The notes below the pieces were generated by a model that saw only the letters and a program-made list of their open reading frames with translations, was not told the origin of the DNA and ran no database searches. From positions 1-7,534 of the forward strand of contig SKSI01000002.1 of the NCBI GenBank assembly GCA_007123065.1: a DNA stretch of 7,534 nt. The letters run 5' to 3'. The translations under genes were made by a program, and so were the position numbers. The DNA is from Bacteroidales bacterium (GTDB lineage Bacteria > Bacteroidota > Bacteroidia > Bacteroidales > UBA7960). This document shows, one piece after another, positions 1-7,308 of this stretch; the first letter of the stretch is position 1, and every line of letters begins with the position of its first letter.

Positions 1-232
1 CAACAAATCAACGATTCAACAAATCAACGATTCAACAAATCAACGATTCAACAAATCAACGATTCAACAATTCAACAAACAAACGATTCAACAATTCAAC
101 AAATAAACGATTCAACAATTCAACAAATCAACGATTCAACAATTCAACGATTCAACAAATAAACGATTCAACGATTCAACAAATAAACGATTCAACAATT
201 CAACAATTCAACAAATCAACGATTCAACAATC
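1..232. repeat. Octamer tandem array (CAACRAWT-type units)
   Basis: The stretch divides without a single insertion or deletion into 29 consecutive 8-bp units, all variants of one octamer. The main forms are CAACAAAT, CAACGATT and CAACAATT. Minor forms are AAACGATT, CAACAAAC and a final CAACAATC. The first 64 bp are four exact copies of a 16-bp dimer (CAACAAAT followed by CAACGATT). Further right the order of variants becomes irregular, with 24-bp combinations. The array starts at base 1, so its true left end lies outside the window. It is noncoding as far as I can see: AAATAAAC junctions put TAA stops in the forward direction and TTGA puts stops in the reverse direction. No palindrome, spacer structure or adjacent cas gene suggests CRISPR. 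It ends about 100 bp before the kinase start codon. Its function is unknown. Confidence 0.97.
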
Positions 233-330
233 TTCAACTGTATTTGCTAATCAAAAAACCATTCGTTTACCTCTTTTTCGTAATTTAGCACAAACTGGCA
301 TCCTGTTTGTTACCTATCACATACACGCCT

Positions 331-3300
331 ATGGCCATGCAAAGATCCAGCCTGATAAAACTTTCGAAAAACTTATTGCTTGCCCTGTTGGCATTGCTCC
401 TTAGTGGTGTCGCCTATCAGGTGCGTACAGTAAAAACCGACAGCGATGATCATGCGCACCGTTTCCAGATAGCTTTCCTGGAAAGTGAACAAATGGTGAA
501 TAAAGAATTAATGAAGTTTGTTGAACAGTATGCTGAATCAAGTGGACAAAGCATCAATGACCCCCATTATCTTGAAAAATTGCATAAAAAGTTTTATGAT
601 AAGGGAATTGCATTCTTTGTGATTCAAAACAACCAATTGACATTCTGGTCGCATAACGCCATTCCTTTGCATAACATAGATTTTCATGTGAACACCAGCG
701 GTGCTTTGCAAAAAGACAACGGTTGGTACTATTATCAAACGCATGAAGTTGATAATCAGGTTTATGTGGTTTTTTATGCTGTAAAAACAAACTATAAGTA
801 CCAGAATGAGTTTTTAGAAAACAAGTTCCAGGAGAATCTGCCCGGACTCGAGTCGCTATTCTTTGTCTCTGACCGCCCGGATGCCGGCTATATGATAATG
901 GATTCAGAAGGAAACTTCTTGTTTTCACTTGCAGTTCACAGAGAGCAGGCACTTATTATGACTGTTGGGGTAATCTACTTTTTGTCTCTTATTGCTGCAA
1001 TTGCCGCCTGGCTTATTCTTATTTACACCACCTTCAGGTATTTTTCACGTTTGTTTCAGGCCGGAAAACAAGGCACCGCCATTGCAGGCTTTTTAATCAG
1101 TCTTTTTGCAATGCGCTTCCTGTCTGTATGGTTAAAAATTCCGGGTGTTTTTTATGATGGATATATGTTTTCTCCGGAACTCTACGCGGCCTCGGTGTTT
1201 TTACCGTCTCTCGGAGATTTGCTGCTGCACCTGCTGCTGATTACAGCATTCGGATACTTCTTGTTTCATAACCTGCGGAACATACCAATAACTCCACCGC
1301 GAAATAAAGTCTCTGCCGTCCTAATGGGTTTTGGACTGATTACCCTGATTTATTTAATTTGTGCGCTGGCGATATACCTTATACAGGGCCTCGTGATCAA
1401 TTCCCATCTGAACCTCGACGTAAACTTTATTCTGAAACTTGATGTATATAGTCTGATCGGTTTTCTGATCATCGGTCTGATATTCTTTTCCTTCTATTTC
1501 TTCAGCATTGTATTATGCAGACTTACGCACAGCCTGGTTCAGACACATCGCCATTTTGTGCTCACATTTATCGCCGCCCTCGTGTTGCTTATTGTTCTGA
1601 CGTTGGTTTTGTATGGCATGAAGCCCCTGCTTTGGATGCTGATAATATCATCTGTTTTTGTTTTTGAACTTGATCGTCGCAGAAACCCGGAAAAGATCGG
1701 CTTGTCAACATTGGTAATTGCATTGTTTGTTTTCAGCGTCATTTCAACATTTGCCCTGTATCAGTTTAATGAAGTAAAAGAGCTGAATAAAAGAAACACC
1801 CTTGCCCTGCAATTGGCTTCAGAGCAAGACCCTGTAGCCGAATTCCTTTTCAGAGAATTCGAAAATGACCTGTTTAATGACAATCAGCTGCAAAATCTGA
1901 TCAAACGCGACCCGTATAATGAGGCCGCCATCTACAACTATCTGCAGTATCATTATTTTTATGACTTTTGGGCCAAGTATGATATGCAAATCACCGTTTG
2001 CCAGCCAGAAGAACCGCTTTTAATTAAACCGGCAAATATCGAATTGCCCTGTGCTGCCTTTTTCGATGATTACATAGGTGTTTTTGGCAAACAAACCATA
2101 AGCGATCATTTGATTTATCTGGACAACAACACAGGAAGAAACAGCTACATTACACATTTATCGACCGAACATTCTACCGAGGGCGATTATCCCGTTTACC
2201 ACCTTTATATCGAGTTTGACGCCAAAGTACTTGTACGTGATATGGGCTTTCCTGAGCTGCTGATAGATGATGCGGTTGATATCAACCGGGAACTTTTGAA
2301 CTATTCGTATGCAACATACAAAAACGGCATTTTGGTTAATGAAATTGGTTCTTTTGTGTACAATATTCATGTGGATGTTTATGAAGTTCCTGACCAGGAG
2401 TTTACTAGATTTAGCTTTGGCGGATATCACCATTTGGCATATCAGAAAGACGAAGACACCCTGATCATGGTTAGCAGACCTCAAATAAGCGTTCTGGAAG
2501 CCGTTGCACCCTTCTCATACCTGTTTATCACTTTTATTATTCTGGTAATGGTGTTCTGGCTATTGGTAAACAGAACAAGGCCACGCGATCTGTTAAAAAT
2601 GAACTTCAGGAAAAGGGTTCAGTTCTCAATGATTGCCATTTTACTGTTGTCGGCGCTAACTTTTGGTGGGGCTTCCGTGTTTTTTATTTTTAATATTTAT
2701 GAAAACAAAAACACGACCTTCCTTAATGAAAAAACCCACAGCGTATTGGCAGAAATTGAAAGCACACTTGCAGATGAATATTATCTGGATTATACCATGC
2801 AACATTACCTGTATGACATTTTACTGAAATATTCCAATGTCTTTTTTACTGATGTAAATATATATAGCACGCATGGCTTTTTGATCGCATCCAGTCGGCC
2901 AAGAGTATTTGAAGAAGGCCTTGTGGGCAGCAATATGCATCCCATTGCATTTCATAATATCCACAAAGAACAGAAAAGCCACTTCATTCATACAGAGCAA
3001 ATCGGAAACCTGCAATACCTGTCTTCCTATACACCGCTTTTAAATCGCTATGATGAAAAAATTGGCTACCTGAACCTGCCGTATTTTGCCCGCGAAAGCG
3101 CTTTACGCAACGAGTTGTCCTATTTTTTAGTGGCTTTCGTAAACATTTATGTGCTTCTGGTTGTGCTGGCTGTTGTATTGGCACTGTTCATATCCAATTA
3201 TGTGACAAAGCCCCTACAGCTTATTCGGGAAAAGCTGGCACGTATTCAGCTTGGAAAGACGAACGAGAAGATTGTCTGGACACGACAGGATGAAATTGGA

Positions 3301-4056
3301 AACCTGATAAATGAATACAACCGGATGATTGATGAACTTTCGGTAAGTGCCGACTTGCTAGCCCGCAGCGAACGAGAAACGGCATGGAGGGAGATGGCGC
3401 GCCAGGTGGCACATGAGATAAAAAATCCGCTCACACCAATGAAGCTGAGCGTTCAATATCTTGAAAAAGCCTGGAAAGACAAGGTGCCCGATTGGAATAA
3501 TCGGCTGGAGCGTTTTTCCAGGACCATGGTTGAACAGATCGATAACCTGTCTGTGATTGCCCGGGAGTTTTCAGACTTTGCACAGATGCCGGCCGGAGAA
3601 AATGACAAAATAAACCTGCGAACCTTTATTCCTGAGGTGCTGGATCTTTACAAGGGGCATGAAAAACTGAATATCCGTCTGTTGTTCTCCGGTGAAAATC
3701 AGGAGCTTGTTGTTCATGCAGACAGAAAACAGATGCTCAGGGTGTTTAACAACTTAATAAAGAACGCCATACAGGCGTACGAAAAAGATGAAACTGCAGA
3801 AATAGAAGTAGCATGCTTCCGGGAACAAAATCAGTGTATAATAAAAATCAGTGATAGTGGTTTCGGAATCCCTGAAAGTCAGAAGGATAACATTTTCACA
3901 CCCTATTATACGACCAAAGCTAAAGGGATGGGGCTGGGCCTTTCAATGGTAAAAAACATTATTGCAGGGATTGGTGGCCGCATTGATTTTTATTCTAAAG
4001 AGGGGGAGGGCAGCACCTTTATTTTGATCCTGCCCGTGGCCCCGGAAGAAAACTAG
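331..4056 (+). CDS. NtrY-like 12-TM sensor histidine kinase (HAMP-HisKA-HATPase)
   Basis: This is a membrane sensor kinase that should autophosphorylate on histidine and pass the phosphate to a response regulator. Residues are numbered from ATG331 (1241 aa). I see 12 hydrophobic segments near 8-31, 204-235, 249-269, 291-315, 327-354, 371-396, 408-429, 431-447, 457-479, 728-746, 763-790 and 931-958. This topology places regions 32-203, 480-727 and 791-930 in the periplasm. The last region looks Cache/PAS-like, with IYSTHGFLIASSRP near 843 and LSSYTPLL near 897. HAMP spans about 955-1003. The HisKA motif AHEIKNPLTPM carries phospho-acceptor His1028, and its ExxN fits a bifunctional kinase/phosphatase. 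The ATPase boxes are N (Asn1145), G1 DSGFGIP (Asp1175), F (FTPYYTTK) and G2 GMGLGL (1199-1204). AWREMARQVAHEIKNPLTP resembles NtrY kinases, but no cytoplasmic PAS domain is evident. The start could also be ATG337 or TTG307; no Shine-Dalgarno sequence decides. No regulator gene is adjacent, and the signal sensed is unknown. Confidence 0.93.
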   Translation: MAMQRSSLIKLSKNLLLALLALLLSGVAYQVRTVKTDSDDHAHRFQIAFLESEQMVNKELMKFVEQYAESSGQSINDPHYLEKLHKKFYDKGIAFFVIQNNQLTFWSHNAIPLHNIDFHVNTSGALQKDNGWYYYQTHEVDNQVYVVFYAVKTNYKYQNEFLENKFQENLPGLESLFFVSDRPDAGYMIMDSEGNFLFSLAVHREQALIMTVGVIYFLSLIAAIAAWLILIYTTFRYFSRLFQAGKQGTAIAGFLISLFAMRFLSVWLKIPGVFYDGYMFSPELYAASVFLPSLGDLLLHLLLITAFGYFLFHNLRNIPITPPRNKVSAVLMGFGLITLIYLICALAIYLIQGLVINSHLNLDVNFILKLDVYSLIGFLIIGLIFFSFYFFSIVLCRLTHSLVQTHRHFVLTFIAALVLLIVLTLVLYGMKPLLWMLIISSVFVFELDRRRNPEKIGLSTLVIALFVFSVISTFALYQFNEVKELNKRNTLALQLASEQDPVAEFLFREFENDLFNDNQLQNLIKRDPYNEAAIYNYLQYHYFYDFWAKYDMQITVCQPEEPLLIKPANIELPCAAFFDDYIGVFGKQTISDHLIYLDNNTGRNSYITHLSTEHSTEGDYPVYHLYIEFDAKVLVRDMGFPELLIDDAVDINRELLNYSYATYKNGILVNEIGSFVYNIHVDVYEVPDQEFTRFSFGGYHHLAYQKDEDTLIMVSRPQISVLEAVAPFSYLFITFIILVMVFWLLVNRTRPRDLLKMNFRKRVQFSMIAILLLSALTFGGASVFFIFNIYENKNTTFLNEKTHSVLAEIESTLADEYYLDYTMQHYLYDILLKYSNVFFTDVNIYSTHGFLIASSRPRVFEEGLVGSNMHPIAFHNIHKEQKSHFIHTEQIGNLQYLSSYTPLLNRYDEKIGYLNLPYFARESALRNELSYFLVAFVNIYVLLVVLAVVLALFISNYVTKPLQLIREKLARIQLGKTNEKIVWTRQDEIGNLINEYNRMIDELSVSADLLARSERETAWREMARQVAHEIKNPLTPMKLSVQYLEKAWKDKVPDWNNRLERFSRTMVEQIDNLSVIAREFSDFAQMPAGENDKINLRTFIPEVLDLYKGHEKLNIRLLFSGENQELVVHADRKQMLRVFNNLIKNAIQAYEKDETAEIEVACFREQNQCIIKISDSGFGIPESQKDNIFTPYYTTKAKGMGLGLSMVKNIIAGIGGRIDFYSKEGEGSTFILILPVAPEEN

Positions 4057-4077
4057 TTACCCGGATGTTAAAATATC

Positions 4078-5154
4078 TTATTTGTATTCCATTGCCTCGG
4101 ATTCTCCATTGAAAACCATCAATCCATTCATTGCAAGAGCACGCATTTCATCTTCACCGGGATAGACATAAACCGGCCCAATGTGTCTGACCCTTTCTGA
4201 AACAGCCTCAACGAATGGTTTTCCATAGGCAATGCCGCCAGTAAGGAGGATCGCGTCAACCTGTCCCTTTAAGACGGTTGACATCGCGCCGATCTCTTTT
4301 GCTACCTGGTAAGCCATTGCATTCTGAATCAACTTTGCCTCTTTGTCTCCCGCGTGGGCGCGTTTTTCGACTTCATAAGCATCGTTAGTCCCAAGGTAGG
4401 CAACCAATCCGCCTTGTCCGGTGATCATATCCTTGATCTCTTCTTTGGAGTGTTTTCCGCTGAAACACATATCCACGAGGGCACCGGAGGGAAGTGTGCC
4501 ACTTCTTTCCGGGGAGAAGGGTCCTTCGCCGTCAAGAGCTTGGTTTACATCAATAACACGCCCCTTGTAATGTGCTCCGACACTGATGCCGCCACCCAAA
4601 TGCGCAACAACAAGGTTTAGCGCATCATACGAACGCGTTACCGATTTGGCGTGCTGACGGGCAATGGCCTTTTGATTTAGTGCATGAAAAATGGAGACCC
4701 TTTGAAAAAGGGGATGACCGGAAATGCGCGCAATGTCTTCAAGTTCATCAACAACAACCGGGTCGGCAATAAATGCTTCTGCCTCCGGAATGGAGTCGGC
4801 AATGTCTTTGGCGATTAGTCCGCCCAGGTTGCTGGCGTGCTGACCCATAACTCCAATCTTCAAGTCTTCAATAAGCCGGTCATTTACGCGGTATACTCCG
4901 GAGGGGATTGGTTTTACCAGTCCGCCGCGACCAACGATCACGCGAATGAAGTTGACGTCAAAAGATGCACTTTCAAGCTCCTCAAGAATTATTTGTTTCC
5001 GGAAACTATACTGGTCAGTGATATTTTTAAATGCCTTCAGGTCTTCCCGCGAATGTTTGATGTTTTTCAGGAACACCTCTTTCGTGTTTTGAAAGACGGC
5101 AATTTTTGTTGATGTGGAACCGGGGTTAATGGCCAGGATCAGGTCTTTTTCCAT
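4078..5154 (-). CDS. buk: Butyrate kinase (acetokinase family, ASKHA fold)
   Basis: This cytoplasmic enzyme (EC 2.7.2.7) transfers phosphate from butyryl phosphate to ADP, giving butyrate and ATP. Family members can also use branched-chain acyl phosphates. At 358 aa it has the usual full length of butyrate kinases and is shorter than acetate kinases (about 400 aa). Visible motifs are the N-terminal phosphate-binding NPGSTSTK (10-17), VGRGG (74-78), HASNLGG (106-112), the acetokinase signature AHLGGGISVG (184-193), DGEGPFSPERSG (209-220 region), LLTGGIAYG (303-311) and YPGEDEMRALAMNG (331-344). By analogy with acetate kinase, Asn10 and Arg217 are likely active-site residues; this is inference. 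The ATG at 5154 lies 27 bp after the ptb stop, with an A-rich leader and no Shine-Dalgarno sequence, so it is the second gene of a ptb-buk operon. It faces the kinase gene tail to tail. The main doubt is substrate preference (butyrate, isobutyrate or isovalerate). Confidence 0.96.
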   Translation of the reverse strand: MEKDLILAINPGSTSTKIAVFQNTKEVFLKNIKHSREDLKAFKNITDQYSFRKQIILEELESASFDVNFIRVIVGRGGLVKPIPSGVYRVNDRLIEDLKIGVMGQHASNLGGLIAKDIADSIPEAEAFIADPVVVDELEDIARISGHPLFQRVSIFHALNQKAIARQHAKSVTRSYDALNLVVAHLGGGISVGAHYKGRVIDVNQALDGEGPFSPERSGTLPSGALVDMCFSGKHSKEEIKDMITGQGGLVAYLGTNDAYEVEKRAHAGDKEAKLIQNAMAYQVAKEIGAMSTVLKGQVDAILLTGGIAYGKPFVEAVSERVRHIGPVYVYPGEDEMRALAMNGLMVFNGESEAMEYK

Positions 5155-5181
5155 GTTGTGTTGTTTGGTTTTGTTGGGATG

Positions 5182-6084
5182 TTATTGTTTTTGAACGGCT
5201 GCAGCCAAGGCAATGCTGTTCAATTTTGTTTCGTCTGTATCGGCACGCGAGGTGAGAACAATGGGCGCAGATGCACCCAGGATAACGGCAGCACATTTAG
5301 CCTGTGCAAAATAAATAAAGGCTTTGTATAGCCCGTTTGCTGCATCAATATCGTCTGCTACCAAAAGATCTGCATCACCTGCCACGGGGCTTGAAATGCC
5401 TTTTAAGTCGGCACTTTTTTTGCTCACCGCATTGTCAAAAGCCAGCGGTCCGTCGATGATACAGTTTTTAATTTGACCCCGGTCACTCATTTTGGCAATG
5501 GCACTTGCCTCCATGCTGGATTTCATGGCGGGATTAACGGTTTCAACAGCACTAAGCATAGCTACCTTGGGCATCTTAATACCAAGCTGTTGCAAATAGA
5601 TAACGGCATTGCGTGTAATGGAAACTTTTTCACCAAACTCCGGGGCAATGTTCATTGCTGCATCCGTCAGGGCAACCAGTTTATGGTATGTTGGAAGCTC
5701 AAAAACGGCCAGGTGCGATATCTGCTCGCCCGTCCGGAGACCGTATTCCTTATTGAGAACGGCTTTTAAAAGAACAGCTGTGCCGAGGTTGCCCTTCATC
5801 AGAATATCTGCATCTTTATCACGAACCATCTTAACGGCAATTGCTGCAGCCTTTGCATTATCAGGTTCGTTAACAATGGTGAATTCATTCAGGTCAAACC
5901 CTTTTTGAGTTGCGATATCCCTGATTTTTTCTTCATCTCCGATGAAAACACCCTCAACGATGTTGTTTTTACAAGCGTTGATCACGGCTTCCATAGCGTG
6001 TGCATCGTGTGCCGCAGCAAGCACAAGCTTGCGCCGGCTATGTCCGCGCGCCATATCGTGTAGTTCGGTCAGTTTTTTCAACAT
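5182..6084 (-). CDS. ptb: Phosphate butyryltransferase
   Basis: This cytoplasmic enzyme (EC 2.3.1.19) exchanges CoA of butyryl-CoA for phosphate and hands butyryl phosphate to the butyrate kinase encoded next. It belongs to the phosphate acetyl/butyryltransferase family. From the chosen ATG the product is 300 aa (MLKKLTELHDMARG...), matching the family's usual length. Visible family features are LMKGNLGTAVLL (95-106), EQISHLAVFELP (120-131), ALTDAAMNIAPE (138-149), SAVETVNPAMKSS (178-190), DGPLAFDNA (211-219), GDADLLVADDIDAAN (236-250) and GASAPIVLTSRADT (270-283). The open frame runs upstream to an ATG at 6165. That would add 27 unusual residues and would begin upstream of a promoter-like sequence at 6114-6121, so the internal ATG at 6084 is preferred. 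The substrate could instead be a branched-chain acyl-CoA from amino-acid breakdown; the sequence alone does not settle this. Confidence 0.95.
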   Translation of the reverse strand: MLKKLTELHDMARGHSRRKLVLAAAHDAHAMEAVINACKNNIVEGVFIGDEEKIRDIATQKGFDLNEFTIVNEPDNAKAAAIAVKMVRDKDADILMKGNLGTAVLLKAVLNKEYGLRTGEQISHLAVFELPTYHKLVALTDAAMNIAPEFGEKVSITRNAVIYLQQLGIKMPKVAMLSAVETVNPAMKSSMEASAIAKMSDRGQIKNCIIDGPLAFDNAVSKKSADLKGISSPVAGDADLLVADDIDAANGLYKAFIYFAQAKCAAVILGASAPIVLTSRADTDETKLNSIALAAAVQKQ

Positions 6085-6113
6085 ATTTGTTAAAGTTTTT
6101 TCGGTTAACGGAT

Positions 6114-6121
6114 CAAAAATA
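6114..6121 (-). promoter_or_regulatory. Candidate Bacteroidetes -7 promoter element for ptb-buk
   Basis: On the minus strand this reads TATTTTTG, an exact match to the Bacteroidetes primary-sigma -7 consensus TAnnTTTG. It lies 29 bp upstream of the ptb ATG, which would give an A-rich leader of roughly 20-25 nt. No clear TTTG-type -33 element is seen 19-21 bp further upstream, where the sequence is T-rich. The surroundings are low in complexity, so a chance match is possible. Its place directly after a predicted terminator supports it. Confidence 0.4.
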
Positions 6122-6134
6122 AGAAAAAGAAGCG

Positions 6135-6156
6135 AAAAAACCGTTTCTGAAACAGG
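6135..6156 (-). terminator. Predicted intrinsic terminator of the phospholipase D-like gene
   Basis: On the minus strand the sequence reads CC, a bulged T, GTTT, loop CAG, AAAC, GG, then six T residues. This gives a 6-bp stem with one bulge and a U-tract, starting 31 nt downstream of the phospholipase D stop codon. The stem is short and only moderately GC-rich, so efficiency may be partial, and some read-through into ptb is possible. Confidence 0.5.
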
Positions 6157-6187
6157 GTATGGCAAAGAAAAAAAGTGTCAAAAGAAA

Positions 6188-7264
6188 TTAGAACAGGTGA
6201 CGGAAAGGGATCAGAACCCACTCAAAGAATCGTTGCATAATCGGTCTCTTGAGCCAATATTCGTAATTAAAGGGCTCTGAGTCTTTTCGTGTTTCGTTTA
6301 TGTGGTTGACAATCTGACGGACCAGGCTTTTGTGTTTGCCGGCAAGACAGATCTCGTGCTGATAGCGAAAGCTTCTGTAATCAAAGTTTGAAGACCCGAT
6401 CACAAAATATTTTCTGTCGGCCAGAAATATCTTGGCATGAAGATTTTGTGGCAGGTAAAAGAAAAACCGGACCCCTTGTTCTGCCATTTCACCCAGATAC
6501 TTGGAAGTAAGCAAGTCCAGAGCCCCGACATCAGATTTTTTGGGAATGTGCACATTGACGGAAACTCCGCGCTGTGACGCATCGACCAATGCTTTTCTCA
6601 GGCTGCTCCCGGGCAGAAAATAAGGCGTTTCAATGACGATTTCTCGCGTGGCATTGTTGATCAGCTCCAGGTATTTCTTTTTAACAGGCTGCCAGGGAAT
6701 AGACGGAACATCGCGCAAAATTTCAAAATCTTTATAGAAGATGGTTTTTGTATAAGCAAGTTTGTCATAAAAATATTTATTATGAAGGCGCTGATTCTCA
6801 TAATAAATCCGTTTGAAGATTTTGGCTATCGGCCCTTTGATGCGAAACATCGACTCACGCCAGTTGAGTGAATAAGAAGAGATGTTTGCAGATCCTATAT
6901 AGGTAATGTCATCATCAATAACCAGGATTTTTCGGTGATCGCGCCGGTGGCTTTTGGTAAAGCCATCCCAGGTGAACCGGATCTTTTTGAAAAAACGAAC
7001 CTCACCGCCCGCCTCAACCAGATCGTTAAAAAAAGAATAACCGGCCGATGCCCCCCAGGAGTCGATTAACAGGGAAACCTTTACACCCTCATAACATTTT
7101 TTTATCAGGTTGTCACGAAAACGGGTACCCATCTCATCGTTACGAAAACGATAGATCTCAAGGAATATGTAGTTTGTGGCCTTTTGTATGTCTCTGAGCA
7201 TTAAGGTATAGTACGCCAAAGGGTCGGACAACAAACGTATCTGTAAGTCTTGTTCTGCATTCAT
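6188..7264 (-). CDS. Phospholipase D-like / cardiolipin synthase-type protein, ClsB-like
   Basis: This member of the phospholipase D superfamily has two complete HKD catalytic motifs. The first is at 110-127 (His110, Lys112, Asp117, then GSAN at 124-127). The second is at 276-293 (His276, Lys278, Asp283, then GSSN at 290-293), followed by FDYRSFRYQHE. That tail and the two-motif layout are typical of bacterial cardiolipin synthases, which make cardiolipin from phosphatidylglycerol or related lipids. Unlike classical ClsA enzymes of about 480 aa, this 358-aa protein lacks the two N-terminal membrane helices and starts almost directly in the catalytic fold, as ClsB-type enzymes do. Its aromatic, basic C-terminus (RFFEWVLIPFRHLF) may touch the membrane; this is inference. 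A predicted promoter precedes it (7309-7316) and a predicted terminator follows it (6135-6156). Another PLD-type phosphodiesterase activity cannot be excluded. Confidence 0.88.
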   Translation of the reverse strand: MNAEQDLQIRLLSDPLAYYTLMLRDIQKATNYIFLEIYRFRNDEMGTRFRDNLIKKCYEGVKVSLLIDSWGASAGYSFFNDLVEAGGEVRFFKKIRFTWDGFTKSHRRDHRKILVIDDDITYIGSANISSYSLNWRESMFRIKGPIAKIFKRIYYENQRLHNKYFYDKLAYTKTIFYKDFEILRDVPSIPWQPVKKKYLELINNATREIVIETPYFLPGSSLRKALVDASQRGVSVNVHIPKKSDVGALDLLTSKYLGEMAEQGVRFFFYLPQNLHAKIFLADRKYFVIGSSNFDYRSFRYQHEICLAGKHKSLVRQIVNHINETRKDSEPFNYEYWLKRPIMQRFFEWVLIPFRHLF

Positions 7265-7308
7265 GCCACAATTATTTATCCCCCGAAAGGGTTAAAACAA
7301 AAGCCATT

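Noticed and set aside
1..232. Possible CRISPR array
   Set aside because: Units are 8 bp with no unique spacers, no 23-40 bp direct repeats and no cas genes nearby.
281..288. TAATTTAG as a -7 promoter element for the kinase gene
   Set aside because: It matches TAnnTTTG at all but one position and has no TTG-type -33 element at the proper spacing. In an AT-rich leader this is too weak to annotate. TGTATTTG near 239-246 is similarly imperfect.
307..330. TTG start eight codons upstream for the sensor kinase
   Set aside because: It is possible, but two ATG codons (331, 337) lie directly before the first membrane helix and no ribosome-binding site favours TTG.
554..952. 132-codon minus-strand open frame inside the kinase gene
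   Set aside because: It lies fully antisense to a long gene with clear protein signatures, its translation shows no recognisable domain, and it has no promoter-like context. It is most likely a chance frame.
4040..4063. Terminator hairpin shared by the convergent genes
   Set aside because: Only a 4-bp CCGG self-pairing with a long loop and no T-run follows on either strand.
5473..5908. Plus-strand open frames antisense to ptb
   Set aside because: They are two overlapping frames of about 100 codons opposite a confidently identified enzyme gene. Their cysteine-rich, low-similarity translations are typical of shadow frames.
6085..6165. N-terminal extension of phosphate butyryltransferase from ATG 6165
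   Set aside because: The extra 27 residues do not look like the family, the length without them is exactly 300 aa, and the upstream ATG overlaps the predicted terminator and promoter region.
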